Counted from the first letter of the stretch, positions 27,468 through 35,447 are shown. The stretch: 64,000 nucleotides of DNA from Streptomyces sp. NBC_01016 (GCF_026341035.1 NZ_JAPEOQ010000002.1:2294001-2358000), one strand, 5' to 3'. Numbers and translations are program-made. Notes: generated by a model not told the origin, from the sequence alone.

Positions 27468-27839
27468 ATGAAGACGATCGGGGAAGTGGCCGCAGAGCTC
27501 GGCGTTGAGGCTCACGTGCTGCGGCACTGGGAAGACGTCGGCGCACTCACCGTGCGTCGCGATGGCAACGGCTACCGCATCTATGACGACAGCGCGCTGG
27601 AACAGGCGCATACCGTGCTGAAACTGCGACGCATCGGGCTCTCATTGCCTGAGGTCGCTGCCGCGATGGCACCGACGAAGTCGGCGGCACAGGCCGTCGT
27701 GAAGGCGAAGATCGCAGCGCTCGAAAATGAAGTCGTCCACAGACAGGAGGCAATCACCTTCCTGCAACACACCGTTGAGTGTCGGCACCGATACCTCGAC
27801 GACTGTCCGGACTGCGCGACCTTCGTCCGCGGCGCTTAA
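27468..27839 (+). CDS. MerR-family regulator
   Basis: 123 residues. The MerR HTH is MKTIGEVAAELGVEAHVLRH, then YRIYDDSALEQA, followed by a dimer helix. A C-terminal Cys cluster (ECRHRYLDDCPDCATF) could bind metal or sense redox. ATG 27468 is chosen because the family starts at this point; upstream in-frame codons add nothing family-like. Confidence 0.9.
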   Translation: MKTIGEVAAELGVEAHVLRHWEDVGALTVRRDGNGYRIYDDSALEQAHTVLKLRRIGLSLPEVAAAMAPTKSAAQAVVKAKIAALENEVVHRQEAITFLQHTVECRHRYLDDCPDCATFVRGA

Positions 27840-27912
27840 ACCGCACTCCCGCTGGTATCGACAGCCCCGATGGTGCCCACGCCACCGTCATGAACGTCAC
27901 GCCCCGCAATAC

Positions 27913-28150
27913 CTAGATACATCTTGGTGATCGTCTTCGCGGAATGTGTGCCTGATCCCACGAGTCGTGCATCAAGCCAGTGGAGTCGACCGCGACAACC
28001 CAGTCCAAGTGGCCCGCTGTACCCGCCTGCGCCAGCAAGGCGGTGAACACTCTCTCCAGGGTGCCGTCGGCGGCCCAGGCCTGCAGCCGGTTGTGAACAC
28101 CCTTCTGCGATCCAAATGTGCTGGGACCACGGCACCTCACCGGGGAGGCA
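27913..28150 (-). pseudogene. IS5-family transposase N-terminal remnant
   Basis: The minus strand reads GVHNRLQAWAADGTLERVF, then TALLAQAGTAGHLDWVVAVD, then STGLMHDSW, matching the region around the first catalytic Asp (VDST) of IS5 IS427-group transposases. The rest is missing or out of frame. It lies beside the C-terminal half of the split DUF5958-like gene. Confidence 0.65.
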
Positions 28151-28258
28151 AGTTGTGCCATGTGTGTCCGCAAGTGCCTTTGCAGTACGTCCGCCTGCGG
28201 CGAGTGTCGGCGACGGAGAACACTGAGACGAGGACACGGAATGCCTTGACGTGTTCAT
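28137..28258 (-). pseudogene. DUF5958-like gene, C-terminal part (split by IS)
   Basis: The frame reads NEHVKAFRVLVSVFSVADTR, then RRRTYCKGTCGHTWHNLPPR and a stop. This matches the Cys-containing C-terminus of Streptomyces DUF5958 proteins. The N-terminal part lies at 29877-30172 across the inserted element. Joining them with one TA restores a continuous frame (ALPANEHVKAF). Confidence 0.75.
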
Positions 28259-28327
28259 TAAGGCTTGTCCCGCAAAGATCGGTTTGAGTATCCGGCCCGG
28301 GGCACTTTGCCCCGGGCTTGCGGCTCA

Positions 28328-28795
28328 TCAGGCGACCGTCCCACCCGCGTTGCGGATCAGCCGCTGGAGCACCTTCACCGTGGTGACGTAGTCCGCGTCG
28401 TCGATGCCCTCGTGGAGGGCGGCTCGGATCGCGGGGGCGTTGCGGGCCAGGTCGACGCGGGCCTGTTCCCCTTCCGGGGTGAGCCACAGCCGGTCCTTGG
28501 TGTCCTGGGTCAGCCAGCCACGTTCGAGGAGCCCCTCGGCCTCCGCCGCCAGGTCGTCCTCGGGACGGATGTAGGAGGATATGGCCTCCCGCAACTCGGG
28601 CAAGATCATCCCCTCGCCGTCGGGCGAGATGTCATTCACCGACAGGTTGCGCAGCAGCCAGAACTGGGGCTGGGTGTAGCCCTTTTCGGCTTGCTGGGCC
28701 CGGGTGAACGCGATGAGCGCCTCGTAGGCGACACCGGTCCAGTACGCGGCGGGCTGTCCGGCGAGTTCGGTGTCGGAGATCTGCTGGGTCGTCAT
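28328..28795 (-). CDS. MarR-family regulator carried inside the IS
   Basis: 155 residues. The winged-helix core is visible (QFWLLRNLSVND; AAEAEGLLERGWLTQDTKDR; LWLTPEGEQARVDLA). It lies within the inverted repeats of the element and faces away from the transposase. Its target is unknown; it could regulate the transposase promoter or be an unrelated passenger gene. Confidence 0.85.
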   Translation of the reverse strand: MTTQQISDTELAGQPAAYWTGVAYEALIAFTRAQQAEKGYTQPQFWLLRNLSVNDISPDGEGMILPELREAISSYIRPEDDLAAEAEGLLERGWLTQDTKDRLWLTPEGEQARVDLARNAPAIRAALHEGIDDADYVTTVKVLQRLIRNAGGTVA

Positions 28796-29041
28796 GGGGT
28801 ATCCCCTCCAGGTGCTTCAGCGTGGAGCCCGCACACCGTGCAGGTCATGGGGGGACCGTATGACCTCAAGTGCGGTTGAGGGCAAGCAGGTGATCTTCCG
28901 GGCGACTGTGGGGGCGGGAAAGGGCCCTGCCTCTGGTCCGCAACCTAGAAGTACTTGAGGCGTCGGCCCTTGCCATGGTCCGATCACGGGGTCGCCCGAG
29001 ACTTTCCTGTAACGCCTGGTCGTAGATGGGATGATCTTGCG

Positions 29042-29809
29042 ATGGCTGGCGTGATCACGGCACCGGAACCGTCCTGGATAGCCCCGTTTGCTGGGCTGAG
29101 CCCGCGCTGCTTCGGCAAGTTGGTGACTAACGTTCGGCGCGAGGGCGTGGCCGACAGGCACCGCGGCCGACCGTGGAGCCTGTCTCTGGAGGACCGGGTC
29201 CTGCTGGTCGCTATGTACTGGCGCACGAACTTGACGATGCGCCAGATCGCCCCGCTGTTCGGCGTCTCCAAGTCGGCGGCTGACCGGATCATCGACCACC
29301 TCGGACCGCTTCTCGCACTCCATCCAAGAAAGCGGTTCGCGAAGGACACCGTGCTCATCGTCGACGGCACCCTGGTGCCCACCCGTGACCACACGATCGC
29401 AGAGCAATCGAAAAACTACCGTTACTCAACGGCCCATCAAGTGGTCATCGACGCCGACACCCGCCTGGTCGTCGTGGTCGGCCGGCCCCTGCCGGGCAAC
29501 CGGCACGACTCCCGCGGCTGGGAGGAATCCGGCGCCAAGGCCGCCGTCGGCAAGACGATGACCATCGCCGACGGCGGCTACCAAGGCACCGGGCTGGTCA
29601 TCCCGCACCGCCGCCGCAAGGGCGAAGAACTCCCGGATTGGAAGGAGGAGCACAACCGCTCGCACAAACAGGTGAGGGCCCGCGTCGAGCACACCTTCGC
29701 CCGCATGAAGGACTGGAAGATCCTGCGCGACTGCCGACTCAAAGGCGACGGCGTCCACCACGCCATCCTCGGCATCGCTCGCCTACACAACCTCGCCCTC
29801 GACGGATAG
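29042..29809 (+). CDS. IS5-family transposase (DDE_Tnp_4), apparently intact
   Basis: 255 residues from ATG 29042. An N-terminal HTH_Tnp_4 domain (RPWSLSLEDRVLLVAMYWRT, then MRQIAPLFGVSKSAADRII) precedes the DDE domain: Asp in VLIVDGTLVPTRD, Asp in TMTIADGGYQ, and Glu in VRARVEHTFARMKDW. It is the complete homologue of the fragment at 1-405. Confidence 0.93.
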   Translation: MAGVITAPEPSWIAPFAGLSPRCFGKLVTNVRREGVADRHRGRPWSLSLEDRVLLVAMYWRTNLTMRQIAPLFGVSKSAADRIIDHLGPLLALHPRKRFAKDTVLIVDGTLVPTRDHTIAEQSKNYRYSTAHQVVIDADTRLVVVVGRPLPGNRHDSRGWEESGAKAAVGKTMTIADGGYQGTGLVIPHRRRKGEELPDWKEEHNRSHKQVRARVEHTFARMKDWKILRDCRLKGDGVHHAILGIARLHNLALDG

Positions 29810-29876
29810 GCCAACGAGCGGCACACCGCAATCGACCTTTCCCTCACCAGACCCATCAGTTACGGGACAAGCCTTA

Positions 29877-30172
29877 GCCGGGAGTGCTGCGAACCCGTAG
29901 CGAGGTGGATCCATGCAAATCATCGCTGAAGGGTTGGCCGTGGGCTTTACGCCGGACCGGGCGACTCCTTCACGTCCGTCTGCCGCCGTGATGTGGGCCT
30001 GCATCACGTAGCCGACCACTTCTTGCAGTACGGCCTGCCGTCCTACCGAGGAAAGGGCGGAGAACCAGGATGTCCCGTCGTCCAGAGTGCGAAGTTCTTG
30101 GGCGACCTCGTTGACGACTCGCTCGGCTTCACGCCGCAGCGCTTGCCCGACCTCACTGCTGGTCCCCGCCAT
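29877..30172 (-). pseudogene. DUF5958-like gene, N-terminal part (split by IS)
   Basis: The frame reads RVVNEVAQELRTLDDGTSWF, then LSSVGRQAVLQEVVGYVMQA and GVKPTANPSAMICM, as in DUF5958 proteins of Streptomyces. It runs into the IS at the CCGGC-TA junction and stops being homologous there. The function of the family is unknown. Confidence 0.75.
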
Positions 30173-30354
30173 CTGCCGATCATTCCACGACGTCTGGGCC
30201 GGGAACGAGCCAGCGGCGGGCAGCGTGAATCCTCCACTGATTCACGCCATGACCCACGGGAATCGGCCTAGCGGCTTCACATCGTCCGGTACTTGTGCGC
30301 CCGCCCCACCAGTGGATGAGCGGCGAGTCCTCGAGCGCCAGGGCCGGAGGTGTG

Positions 30355-30375
30355 TTCCGTTGGCCGAAAACGGAA
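30355..30375. promoter_or_regulatory. Inverted repeat upstream of a hypothetical gene
   Basis: TTCCGTT and AACGGAA form a perfect 7-bp inverted repeat with a 7-base spacer, 16 bp before the start codon at 30392. It is placed like an operator or a 5' leader hairpin. Confidence 0.45.
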
Positions 30376-30391
30376 CGTTAGGCTCCGGTCC

Positions 30392-30850
30392 ATGTCTGAC
30401 GCAGTACCCCGTCGCCGCTACAGCACGATCACGATCACCATCCCCGGCGAGTTCACGGACCCCGACGAAGCCGCCATGGTCTACAACAAGCTCGAATACG
30501 CCATGGAGCGGGCCGGGCACCCCCACGCGCAGATCACCCTCCCGCCGGTGTTCATCACCGAACCCAAGGCGCGCGGCTACGACGGGCTCATACTCCACCG
30601 CGACACTGAATTCGGCAGCTCCTCACGTGAGTGCCGCAGCCTCGATCCGAACCGGCCCGGCGTCACCTGGGGGTCGCCGCGCCAGCTCCTGCGCGGGCTC
30701 GCATCGGGCATGGACTTCCCCACGCCCTGCCCGTTCTGCAATCCATTCGGATACAAGGTGAGCGCCGCGCTGAAGCAGGAGGACGCGTACAAAGTCGGCA
30801 TCGTGCGCAGCTACTTTCTCTCCGAGGGCTGGATCCACGAGAACGACTGA
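30392..30850 (+). CDS. Hypothetical protein with CPFC motif
   Basis: 152 residues, unrecognised. It starts RRRYSTITITIPGEFTDPDE and contains PTPCPFCNPFGYK, where C-x-x-C may bind zinc. No membrane segment is seen. It is oriented toward the small membrane-protein operon but separated from it by a minus-strand gene. Confidence 0.65.
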   Translation: MSDAVPRRRYSTITITIPGEFTDPDEAAMVYNKLEYAMERAGHPHAQITLPPVFITEPKARGYDGLILHRDTEFGSSSRECRSLDPNRPGVTWGSPRQLLRGLASGMDFPTPCPFCNPFGYKVSAALKQEDAYKVGIVRSYFLSEGWIHEND

Positions 30851-30930
30851 CGCGTCTCTCCAGCACCTTCGTCGGCCTCGGCACGCGGCAGCCACCGGCC
30901 GCGCAGGTCAGGCACGGTAACCGACCGTAG

Positions 30931-31149
30931 TCAGTGGGCCCAGTGGTCCGGGCCACCGCCGCGCCAGTCGATGAGCGAGGTCCGCACGACGTCCATCTCG
31001 TCCCACTCCTGAAGCCCGGCCTCCTGCATGAACGCCGCCACGTCCCGCACGGTGAAAGCGCGGCCGAGGATCGTGCCGTCCACGCGTACACGCCGCCCGC
31101 CGTCCTCGTCGGGCGGGTAGATCACTATCGGCCTCTCGGACGTCGCCAT
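30931..31149 (-). CDS. Small conserved Streptomyces protein
   Basis: 72 residues from ATG 31149. It begins ATSERPIVIYPPDEDGGRRV and ends IDWRGGGPDHWAH. Proteins with this YPPDEDGGR..V..DG..LG.AF pattern are widespread in Streptomyces, often near mobile DNA; the function is unknown. Confidence 0.7.
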   Translation of the reverse strand: MATSERPIVIYPPDEDGGRRVRVDGTILGRAFTVRDVAAFMQEAGLQEWDEMDVVRTSLIDWRGGGPDHWAH

Positions 31150-31314
31150 GACATCAGCCTCGCGGCCGGCCTCACGTGCCGCACGCTGACCTCTCCCACC
31201 CGGTGTGAGACCCGTAACGAACGTCATGATCAATTTCCGCTGCGCACGGCCCGCCACCTAGCGTCCTCCGGACACGTCGACAGCCGGGGGGCTAATTCGA
31301 GCGGAGCACGGCAG

Positions 31315-31437
31315 ATGTACACGTACGCCCTGAGAGGCGTCCACTACGGCGGCGAGCCGGTCTCGAACTGGGTGGGCATACCGCTGCTCGTCCTGATAGC
31401 CGGTGTCTGCATCTGGGCCCTCTGGCCGCGCAAGTGA
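31315..31437 (+). CDS. Tiny one-TM protein, gene 1 of an eleven-gene overlapping operon
   Basis: 40 residues from ATG 31315, preceded by GCGGAG. One TM helix (WVGIPLLVLIAGVCIWALW) is followed by a basic PRK end. Its stop overlaps the next GTG by four bases. Family not recognised. Confidence 0.65.
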   Translation: MYTYALRGVHYGGEPVSNWVGIPLLVLIAGVCIWALWPRK

Positions 31438-31553
31438 ACGGCGGGCAGATCCCGACAGACCTGCCGTACGACATCGGCCTGGTGGTTCTGATCATGGGGT
31501 ACGCCATCGTGGCCGGGGTCGCCATCCACCTGTTCCGGCGGGGGCGCAAGTGA
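31434..31553 (+). CDS. Tiny one-TM protein, gene 2
   Basis: 39 residues starting at GTG 31434 in a GTGA overlap. The TM segment is IGLVVLIMGYAIVAGVAIHL, followed by a basic FRRGRK tail. Unrecognised. Confidence 0.62.
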   Translation: MNGGQIPTDLPYDIGLVVLIMGYAIVAGVAIHLFRRGRK

Positions 31554-31741
31554 GGCCGCGTACACGGATCACAGGGTTCGTGACCTCGGTATCCCTGACC
31601 CTCGTTTTGGGCCTCAGCTCCCTGACGGACCACGAGGTGTCGGCCTGGGAGTACGTGACGGTCATCATCGGTATGACGCTCATGGTCGTCGGGCTCGCCT
31701 TGGCCCTGCGCGCCTACCGCCGCGAGGTGAAGCGCAAGTGA
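31550..31741 (+). CDS. Small two-TM protein, gene 3
   Basis: 63 residues starting at GTG 31550 (GTGA overlap). Two hydrophobic segments are ITGFVTSVSLTLVLGLSSL and YVTVIIGMTLMVVGLALALR, with a basic RREVKRK end. Unrecognised. Confidence 0.65.
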   Translation: MRPRTRITGFVTSVSLTLVLGLSSLTDHEVSAWEYVTVIIGMTLMVVGLALALRAYRREVKRK

Positions 31742-31956
31742 AGACGCGCTCGGATACGTGGGTGGACATCCTTGCGTGGGGCGTGGCGATCGTCGTCACT
31801 GGCGGTGTCATGACGGATCCGAGGTACTCGGTCTGGGGCCGCTGGTGGGGGCTTGCCGTCGGCGTCTACATCCTCGGATGCCTGTCCTGGAGGCTCTACG
31901 TGAAGCGCCGCAAGCGCCTCGCCCGCCTCCTGCGCGACGAGGTGAAGAGCCGATGA
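31738..31956 (+). CDS. Small two-TM protein, gene 4
   Basis: 72 residues from GTG 31738 (GTGA overlap). TM segments are near residues 9-26 and 36-54, followed by a strongly basic tail (YVKRRKRLARLLRDEVK). Unrecognised. Confidence 0.65.
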   Translation: MKTRSDTWVDILAWGVAIVVTGGVMTDPRYSVWGRWWGLAVGVYILGCLSWRLYVKRRKRLARLLRDEVKSR

Positions 31957-32099
31957 AGTCGATCCCGCCCATCGGGCCACCGCGCAGCCGGAGGTTCCGC
32001 GCCGTCCAGATCGGGCTGTTCGCTGGCTACTGCATCGCGGGCGGCATCGAGGTTCCCGCATGGCGTTACCCGGTGCAGGGGCCTTCATCGGCGCGCTGA
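31953..32099 (+). CDS. Small protein, gene 5
   Basis: 48 residues from ATG 31953 (ATGA overlap). The N-terminal IPPIGPPRSRRFR is echoed by SSPIGPIRPF at the start of gene 10. There is one weak hydrophobic stretch (AVQIGLFAGYCIAGGI). It overlaps gene 6 by 40 bases in another frame, so one of the two could be spurious. Confidence 0.5.
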   Translation: MKSIPPIGPPRSRRFRAVQIGLFAGYCIAGGIEVPAWRYPVQGPSSAR

Positions 32100-32161
32100 T
32101 TGCCTCGTCCGTCTGGAACTGGTGGCGCATGCGCCGTACATGGAAGAAGGGCCCCAAGTGA
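32060..32161 (+). CDS. Tiny one-TM protein, gene 6
   Basis: 33 residues from ATG 32060. A hydrophobic segment ALPGAGAFIGALIASSVWNW is followed by a basic RMRRTWKKGPK end like those of its neighbours. Its stop overlaps the GTG of gene 7 (GTGA). Confidence 0.5.
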   Translation: MALPGAGAFIGALIASSVWNWWRMRRTWKKGPK

Positions 32162-32388
32162 TCAAGCGCCTGAAGAAGCTCGCAGCGATGCCCGCTGCCA
32201 GCACGGCCAGCGGTACCGCCGCAGCGGGCGGCCTCGGCGGCAGCGCTTGGAGCGGATCCGGGTCCGACGTCGCCGTGGTCATGCCGTGGTGGCTGTGGGC
32301 CCTCTTGGGTGCTGTCCTCGGCGCGCTGATCGTGGCCACCGTCAAGAACATCCGTGACGCACTCCGTCTGGCGAAGGCGAACCGATGA
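32158..32388 (+). CDS. Small one-TM protein, gene 7
   Basis: 76 residues from GTG 32158 (GTGA overlap). A basic N-terminus, a Gly/Ser/Ala-rich linker and one strong TM (MPWWLWALLGAVLGALIVAT). Unrecognised. Confidence 0.65.
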   Translation: MIKRLKKLAAMPAASTASGTAAAGGLGGSAWSGSGSDVAVVMPWWLWALLGAVLGALIVATVKNIRDALRLAKANR

Positions 32389-32642
32389 AGCTGCGCCTGA
32401 AGTACCGGCTGAAGTTGATGGGGGCGCAGCCGGACCCGCCGAAGCAGCTCAACGTCCGAGAGATTGTGGTCTACCTCGCCCTCGCCGTCGTCATCTACGG
32501 CGCCATGGGGCTCATCATGGGCGACTGGCAGATGGCGATCGGCCTGGGGATCAGCGTCACCGGATCCCAGGTCATCTACCAGTGGTGGTGGCGCCGCACC
32601 GCGCAGCCCGAGTACGAAGACGTGGACGGTGGAGATGAGTAG
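32385..32642 (+). CDS. Small two-TM protein, gene 8
   Basis: 85 residues from ATG 32385 (ATGA overlap). A basic start (KLRLKYRLKLMG) is followed by hydrophobic segments near residues 25-45 and 50-65 and an acidic tail (EYEDVDGGDE). Unrecognised. Confidence 0.68.
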   Translation: MKLRLKYRLKLMGAQPDPPKQLNVREIVVYLALAVVIYGAMGLIMGDWQMAIGLGISVTGSQVIYQWWWRRTAQPEYEDVDGGDE

Positions 32643-32817
32643 ATACCTGCGCCGCCTCGCCCTCGCCGTGGCCGTCGTCATGGCCGTGGTCCTCGTCGGC
32701 GGCCTGCTGCCGCTGTCATGGGTGAAGATCGGCGGCGGCTGGGTGTCCTTCGGCATCGTCGCCGTCCTGCTCCTCGTCCTTCAGCGGTACGTGGACAAGG
32801 GGGACGGCGATGAGTAG
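32635..32817 (+). CDS. Small two-TM protein, gene 9
   Basis: 60 residues from ATG 32635, overlapping gene 8 by eight bases. TM segments are LAVAVVMAVVLVGGLLPLSW and VSFGIVAVLLLVLQRYV. Unrecognised. Confidence 0.65.
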   Translation: MSRYLRRLALAVAVVMAVVLVGGLLPLSWVKIGGGWVSFGIVAVLLLVLQRYVDKGDGDE

Positions 32818-33082
32818 CCCCATCGGGCCGATAAGGCCTTTCCAGACGGAAGACCGTGACGAAGCCATGGGCTGTGCCAGCGGCTGCTTCATCGTCGTGT
32901 TCGGCGCCGTTCTCGCGTTCGTCGTCGGGATCGTCGTACAGGCGGCGTGGCAGATGCCCTTGCTGAGCCTCGTGGTCGGGGTTCTAGTCCTGGTCGGTGG
33001 GTTCTGGCTCGGCTCCCGGATCTGGCCGCGCGTGGAGCGCTATATGCCCGACCCGTACCCAGAGGACGAAGATGATCATTAA
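32810..33082 (+). CDS. Small two-TM protein, gene 10
   Basis: 90 residues from ATG 32810 (eight-base overlap). The SSPIGPIRPF N-terminus resembles gene 5. Two TM segments (FIVVFGAVLAFVVGIVVQ and LSLVVGVLVLVGGFWLG) precede an acidic tail. Unrecognised. Confidence 0.68.
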   Translation: MSSPIGPIRPFQTEDRDEAMGCASGCFIVVFGAVLAFVVGIVVQAAWQMPLLSLVVGVLVLVGGFWLGSRIWPRVERYMPDPYPEDEDDH

Positions 33083-33422
33083 CGTCCTGGTTCGGAGCAT
33101 GTACGCGCTGATCTTCGGCGGCATGGTCGCCTACGTCGCCCAGGGCCTCTTCCACGACGGCTGGGTGTCCGCGGCTTTCGGTGCCGTCACCGTCGCCGTC
33201 TGCGCTGTCTGGAACCTGCGCCGGGCCACGGTGCAGCGCGACCGGCGCCTCGGCCGCACCGGCACATGTATCAGTCGGTTCCTGCTCACCCGTACCGGCC
33301 TGGTGGTCGTCCTCGTCGTACTGGCGCTGTGCGCGGCGCTCGTCATCGCGGTCGGCGACGACGACTGCCCCTCGATGGACTCCGCCGGGAAGTGCCGCAT
33401 GCCCCGGCACATGAACTGGTAG
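33072..33422 (+). CDS. Membrane protein, gene 11, last of the run
   Basis: 116 residues from ATG 33072 (eleven-base overlap). Hydrophobic segments are near residues 10-30, 33-50 and 75-95. The C-terminal outer part has two Cys (DDDCPSMDSAGKCRMPRHMN) that could form a disulphide. Unrecognised. Confidence 0.7.
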   Translation: MIINVLVRSMYALIFGGMVAYVAQGLFHDGWVSAAFGAVTVAVCAVWNLRRATVQRDRRLGRTGTCISRFLLTRTGLVVVLVVLALCAALVIAVGDDDCPSMDSAGKCRMPRHMNW

Positions 33423-33436
33423 CCGCACAGGCAAGA

Positions 33437-33479
33437 GCCGTGGGCGGGGTACATGGGACGGCGTCACTGAGCCCACGGC
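33437..33479. terminator. Hairpin at the end of the small membrane-protein operon
   Basis: GCCGTGGGC and GCCCACGGC form a perfect 9-bp stem around a 25-base loop, between convergent genes. There is no T-run, so it is a possible bidirectional terminator only. Confidence 0.4.
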
Positions 33480-33522
33480 GCAGACCCCAAGTGGCGCAGG
33501 GTGGCGTGGCTTCCAGGCTCCG

Positions 33523-34248
33523 TCAAACTGCGGTGGGTGCAGCGAGCGTCGGGTCTTGGCCGGAGTGGCGCAGCGCCTTGGAGACGAAACCGGATGCCAC
33601 CAGCTCGGTCACGAGTTCGTTGAGGAACCGTGTGGTCTTCGGGCTTCGCCCCCTTGTGGTGCCCACGGCCTGCCGGATCGTCATGAACGCGGGCTCCAGC
33701 AGACGCAGTTCGGCCGTCTGGGAAACGTGCACGGTCAGTGGTTGGCGGATGCCGGCCGCTACGTCCAGGTCCTCGGCATGGAAGATGTCGACCCCCTCGT
33801 CACCGCGTACCACGGTGGCGTGGTGCAGGGTGCGACTCAGGTAGAGGTCGTACGCGGACCCCTTCTTGACGCCGATGCGTACTCCGTCGCGGTCGACGTC
33901 GGCGGCAGAGGTGAATGCTGCGTCCACTGGTGCCGCGTACACCCCCTCGATGTGCACGTACGGCGTGCTGAATGCGACGTCCTTCTCGCGGTCCGGATCG
34001 ACGGCCAGGAAGCACAGGTCGGCGTGACCCTCGGACATCGCGGCGTATGACTTGCGGGCCGCATCGAAGCAGTTGAACTGCACGGGCAGTTCCAGACGTG
34101 CGGCAACCTCGCGGGCGAGGTCGACAGTGACCCCGGACGGCTCGTCTGGCGTGCCCTGGGCGAGGACTGGATTGCCGAGGTTGATGGAGGCGCGCAACAC
34201 CCCGGTGGGAGCGAGGTCGCGGGCAATCTCTGCATCTGTGGGCGTCAT
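33523..34248 (-). CDS. Solute-binding (PBPb) domain protein without signal peptide
   Basis: 241 residues of the SBP_bac_3 fold: GVLRASINLGNPVLAQ, GVTVDLAREVAARLELPVQF, KDVAFSTPYVHIEGVY and VRIGVKKGSAYDLYLS. No signal peptide or lipobox is present and no permease genes are adjacent, so it is probably cytosolic and could be an enzyme-like or sensor relative of amino-acid-binding proteins. An IS element begins 12 bp before its ATG and must separate it from its original promoter. Confidence 0.85.
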   Translation of the reverse strand: MTPTDAEIARDLAPTGVLRASINLGNPVLAQGTPDEPSGVTVDLAREVAARLELPVQFNCFDAARKSYAAMSEGHADLCFLAVDPDREKDVAFSTPYVHIEGVYAAPVDAAFTSAADVDRDGVRIGVKKGSAYDLYLSRTLHHATVVRGDEGVDIFHAEDLDVAAGIRQPLTVHVSQTAELRLLEPAFMTIRQAVGTTRGRSPKTTRFLNELVTELVASGFVSKALRHSGQDPTLAAPTAV

Positions 34249-34260
34249 GCTCCGAGCCTA

Positions 34261-35131
34261 AAGCGTGTTGCACAAGGCTGTGAATTGGGCATCTCGGGTG
34301 TATGGCTGGGGTGTTGAGGGCCGAGCAGGTGTGGATAGAGACGTTCACCGGGTTGTAAGTGATGCAGTTTGCGCGGCTGCTGAGGGCGGTGCATGAACGG
34401 GGCGGTAACGGCACTCTGCGGGGTCGGCCGTGGAGTCTGCCGCTGGCCGAGCGGGTGCTGATCGTCGCGGTGTACTACCGGACGAACCTGACCATGCGGC
34501 AGCTGGGCCCGTTGTTCGGCATCTCCTCGTCGACGGTGTGCCGGGTGATCCAGCGGCTCGGTCCGCTGCTGGCACTGGAGCCCGCCTCCCGCCCGGCCGA
34601 CGCGGCGAACCGGTTGTGGATCGTGGACGGCACCCTCATCCCGGTCCGGGACCGGCACGTCGGATCGTCCTCGCGCAACTACCGGTTCTCGGCGAACGTG
34701 CAGGTCATCGTGGACGCCGACACCCGCCTCGTGATCGCAACAGCACGGCCGGTGCCGGGCACCACCGCGGACGCCCACGCCTGGCGCGCCTCCGGGCTGG
34801 CCGAGCACTGCCACGGTGTGACCGTCCTCGGCGACGGCGCCTACCTCCACTGCGGGATGGTCGTGCCGCACCGCAAACGCCCCCGCCGGCCCCTCCTGCC
34901 GGGCGAGGAGGACGACAACGCGGCCCACCGCACGGTCCGCGCCCGAGTGGAACACGTCATCGGCCGGATGAAGAACTACAAGATCCTCCGCGACTGCCGG
35001 CAGCACGGCGACGGCCTCCATCACGCCGTCCAGGCCGTCGCCCACATGCACAACCTCGCCCTCACATCATGACCAGAAGACCGCGCCCACGTGCTCTGAC
35101 CTGCCCGAACACGGCCTTGTGCAACACGCTT
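34261..35131. mobile_element. IS5-type insertion sequence, 871 bp
   Basis: Bounded by AAGCGTGTTGCACAAGGC and its perfect complement GCCTTGTGCAACACGCTT, flanked by TA on both sides (34259-34260, 35132-35133). Adjacent CC and GG suggest a CCTAGG-like target. It contains one transposase gene and sits 12 bp upstream of the solute-binding-domain gene. Confidence 0.9.
34359..35072 (+). CDS. IS5-family transposase
   Basis: 237 residues from GTG 34359. The HTH (RPWSLPLAERVLIVAVYYRT) and the DDE residues (LWIVDGTLIPVRD; VTVLGDGAYLH; VRARVEHVIGRMK) are present. In the same frame, ATG 34302 opens an 18-codon stretch (AGVLRAEQVWIETFTGL) that looks like the normal N-terminus of this family but ends at TAA 34356. 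The element may therefore have a nonsense mutation, with translation restarting at 34359. Confidence 0.88.
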   Translation: MMQFARLLRAVHERGGNGTLRGRPWSLPLAERVLIVAVYYRTNLTMRQLGPLFGISSSTVCRVIQRLGPLLALEPASRPADAANRLWIVDGTLIPVRDRHVGSSSRNYRFSANVQVIVDADTRLVIATARPVPGTTADAHAWRASGLAEHCHGVTVLGDGAYLHCGMVVPHRKRPRRPLLPGEEDDNAAHRTVRARVEHVIGRMKNYKILRDCRQHGDGLHHAVQAVAHMHNLALTS

Positions 35132-35204
35132 TAGGGAGTGTGCCGAAAGTGGGAGCCGGGTGCCGGTCGGCGCTACGGGCCGGTGCTCAGCGAGGTCCAA
35201 GTCC

Positions 35205-35447
35205 CGTTCGGCCATCAAGGAGTTCGCGGACGACGTCCAGATGGCCAGCCCGGGTCCGCCGAGGGTTCAGGAACCTCCGCCATCACCTGCACAGCCCAGC
35301 CCGTGCGCCCAAACCCGCACACCCGGCCCAGGACGCCCAATCGGCTCGAAGAACCAACGACCGGCCACCCGCTACGACGAGGGCAAATCAACTAGACGCC
35401 CTGAAAGCATCGCCGAACGTAATCAACTCAAAGCTCGCAAACCATAA
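35205..35447 (+). pseudogene. Transposase C-terminal remnant
   Basis: The frame reads KEFADDVQMASPGPPRVQEP, a Pro-rich stretch, then GPGRPIGSKNQRPATRYD and a basic end. This resembles the Pro/Lys-rich tails of a Streptomyces transposase family (GRPKGSKN). No catalytic part is present. Confidence 0.4.

Larger units (their letters stand above)
28261..29874. mobile_element. IS5-type element with transposase plus marR passenger
   Basis: A 1,614-bp unit bounded by AGGCTTGTCCCGCAA (left) and TTACGGGACAAGCCT (right), matching at 14 of 15 positions as inverted repeats, and flanked on both sides by TA (28259-28260 and 29875-29876). It splits a DUF5958-like gene; removing the unit and one TA restores the frame, so the unit moved as one piece. 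It carries a marR gene (minus) and the transposase (plus). A degenerate second left-end-like sequence (ACTTTCCTGTAAC, about 29003-29015) lies just before the transposase and may be the original left end. Confidence 0.8.
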
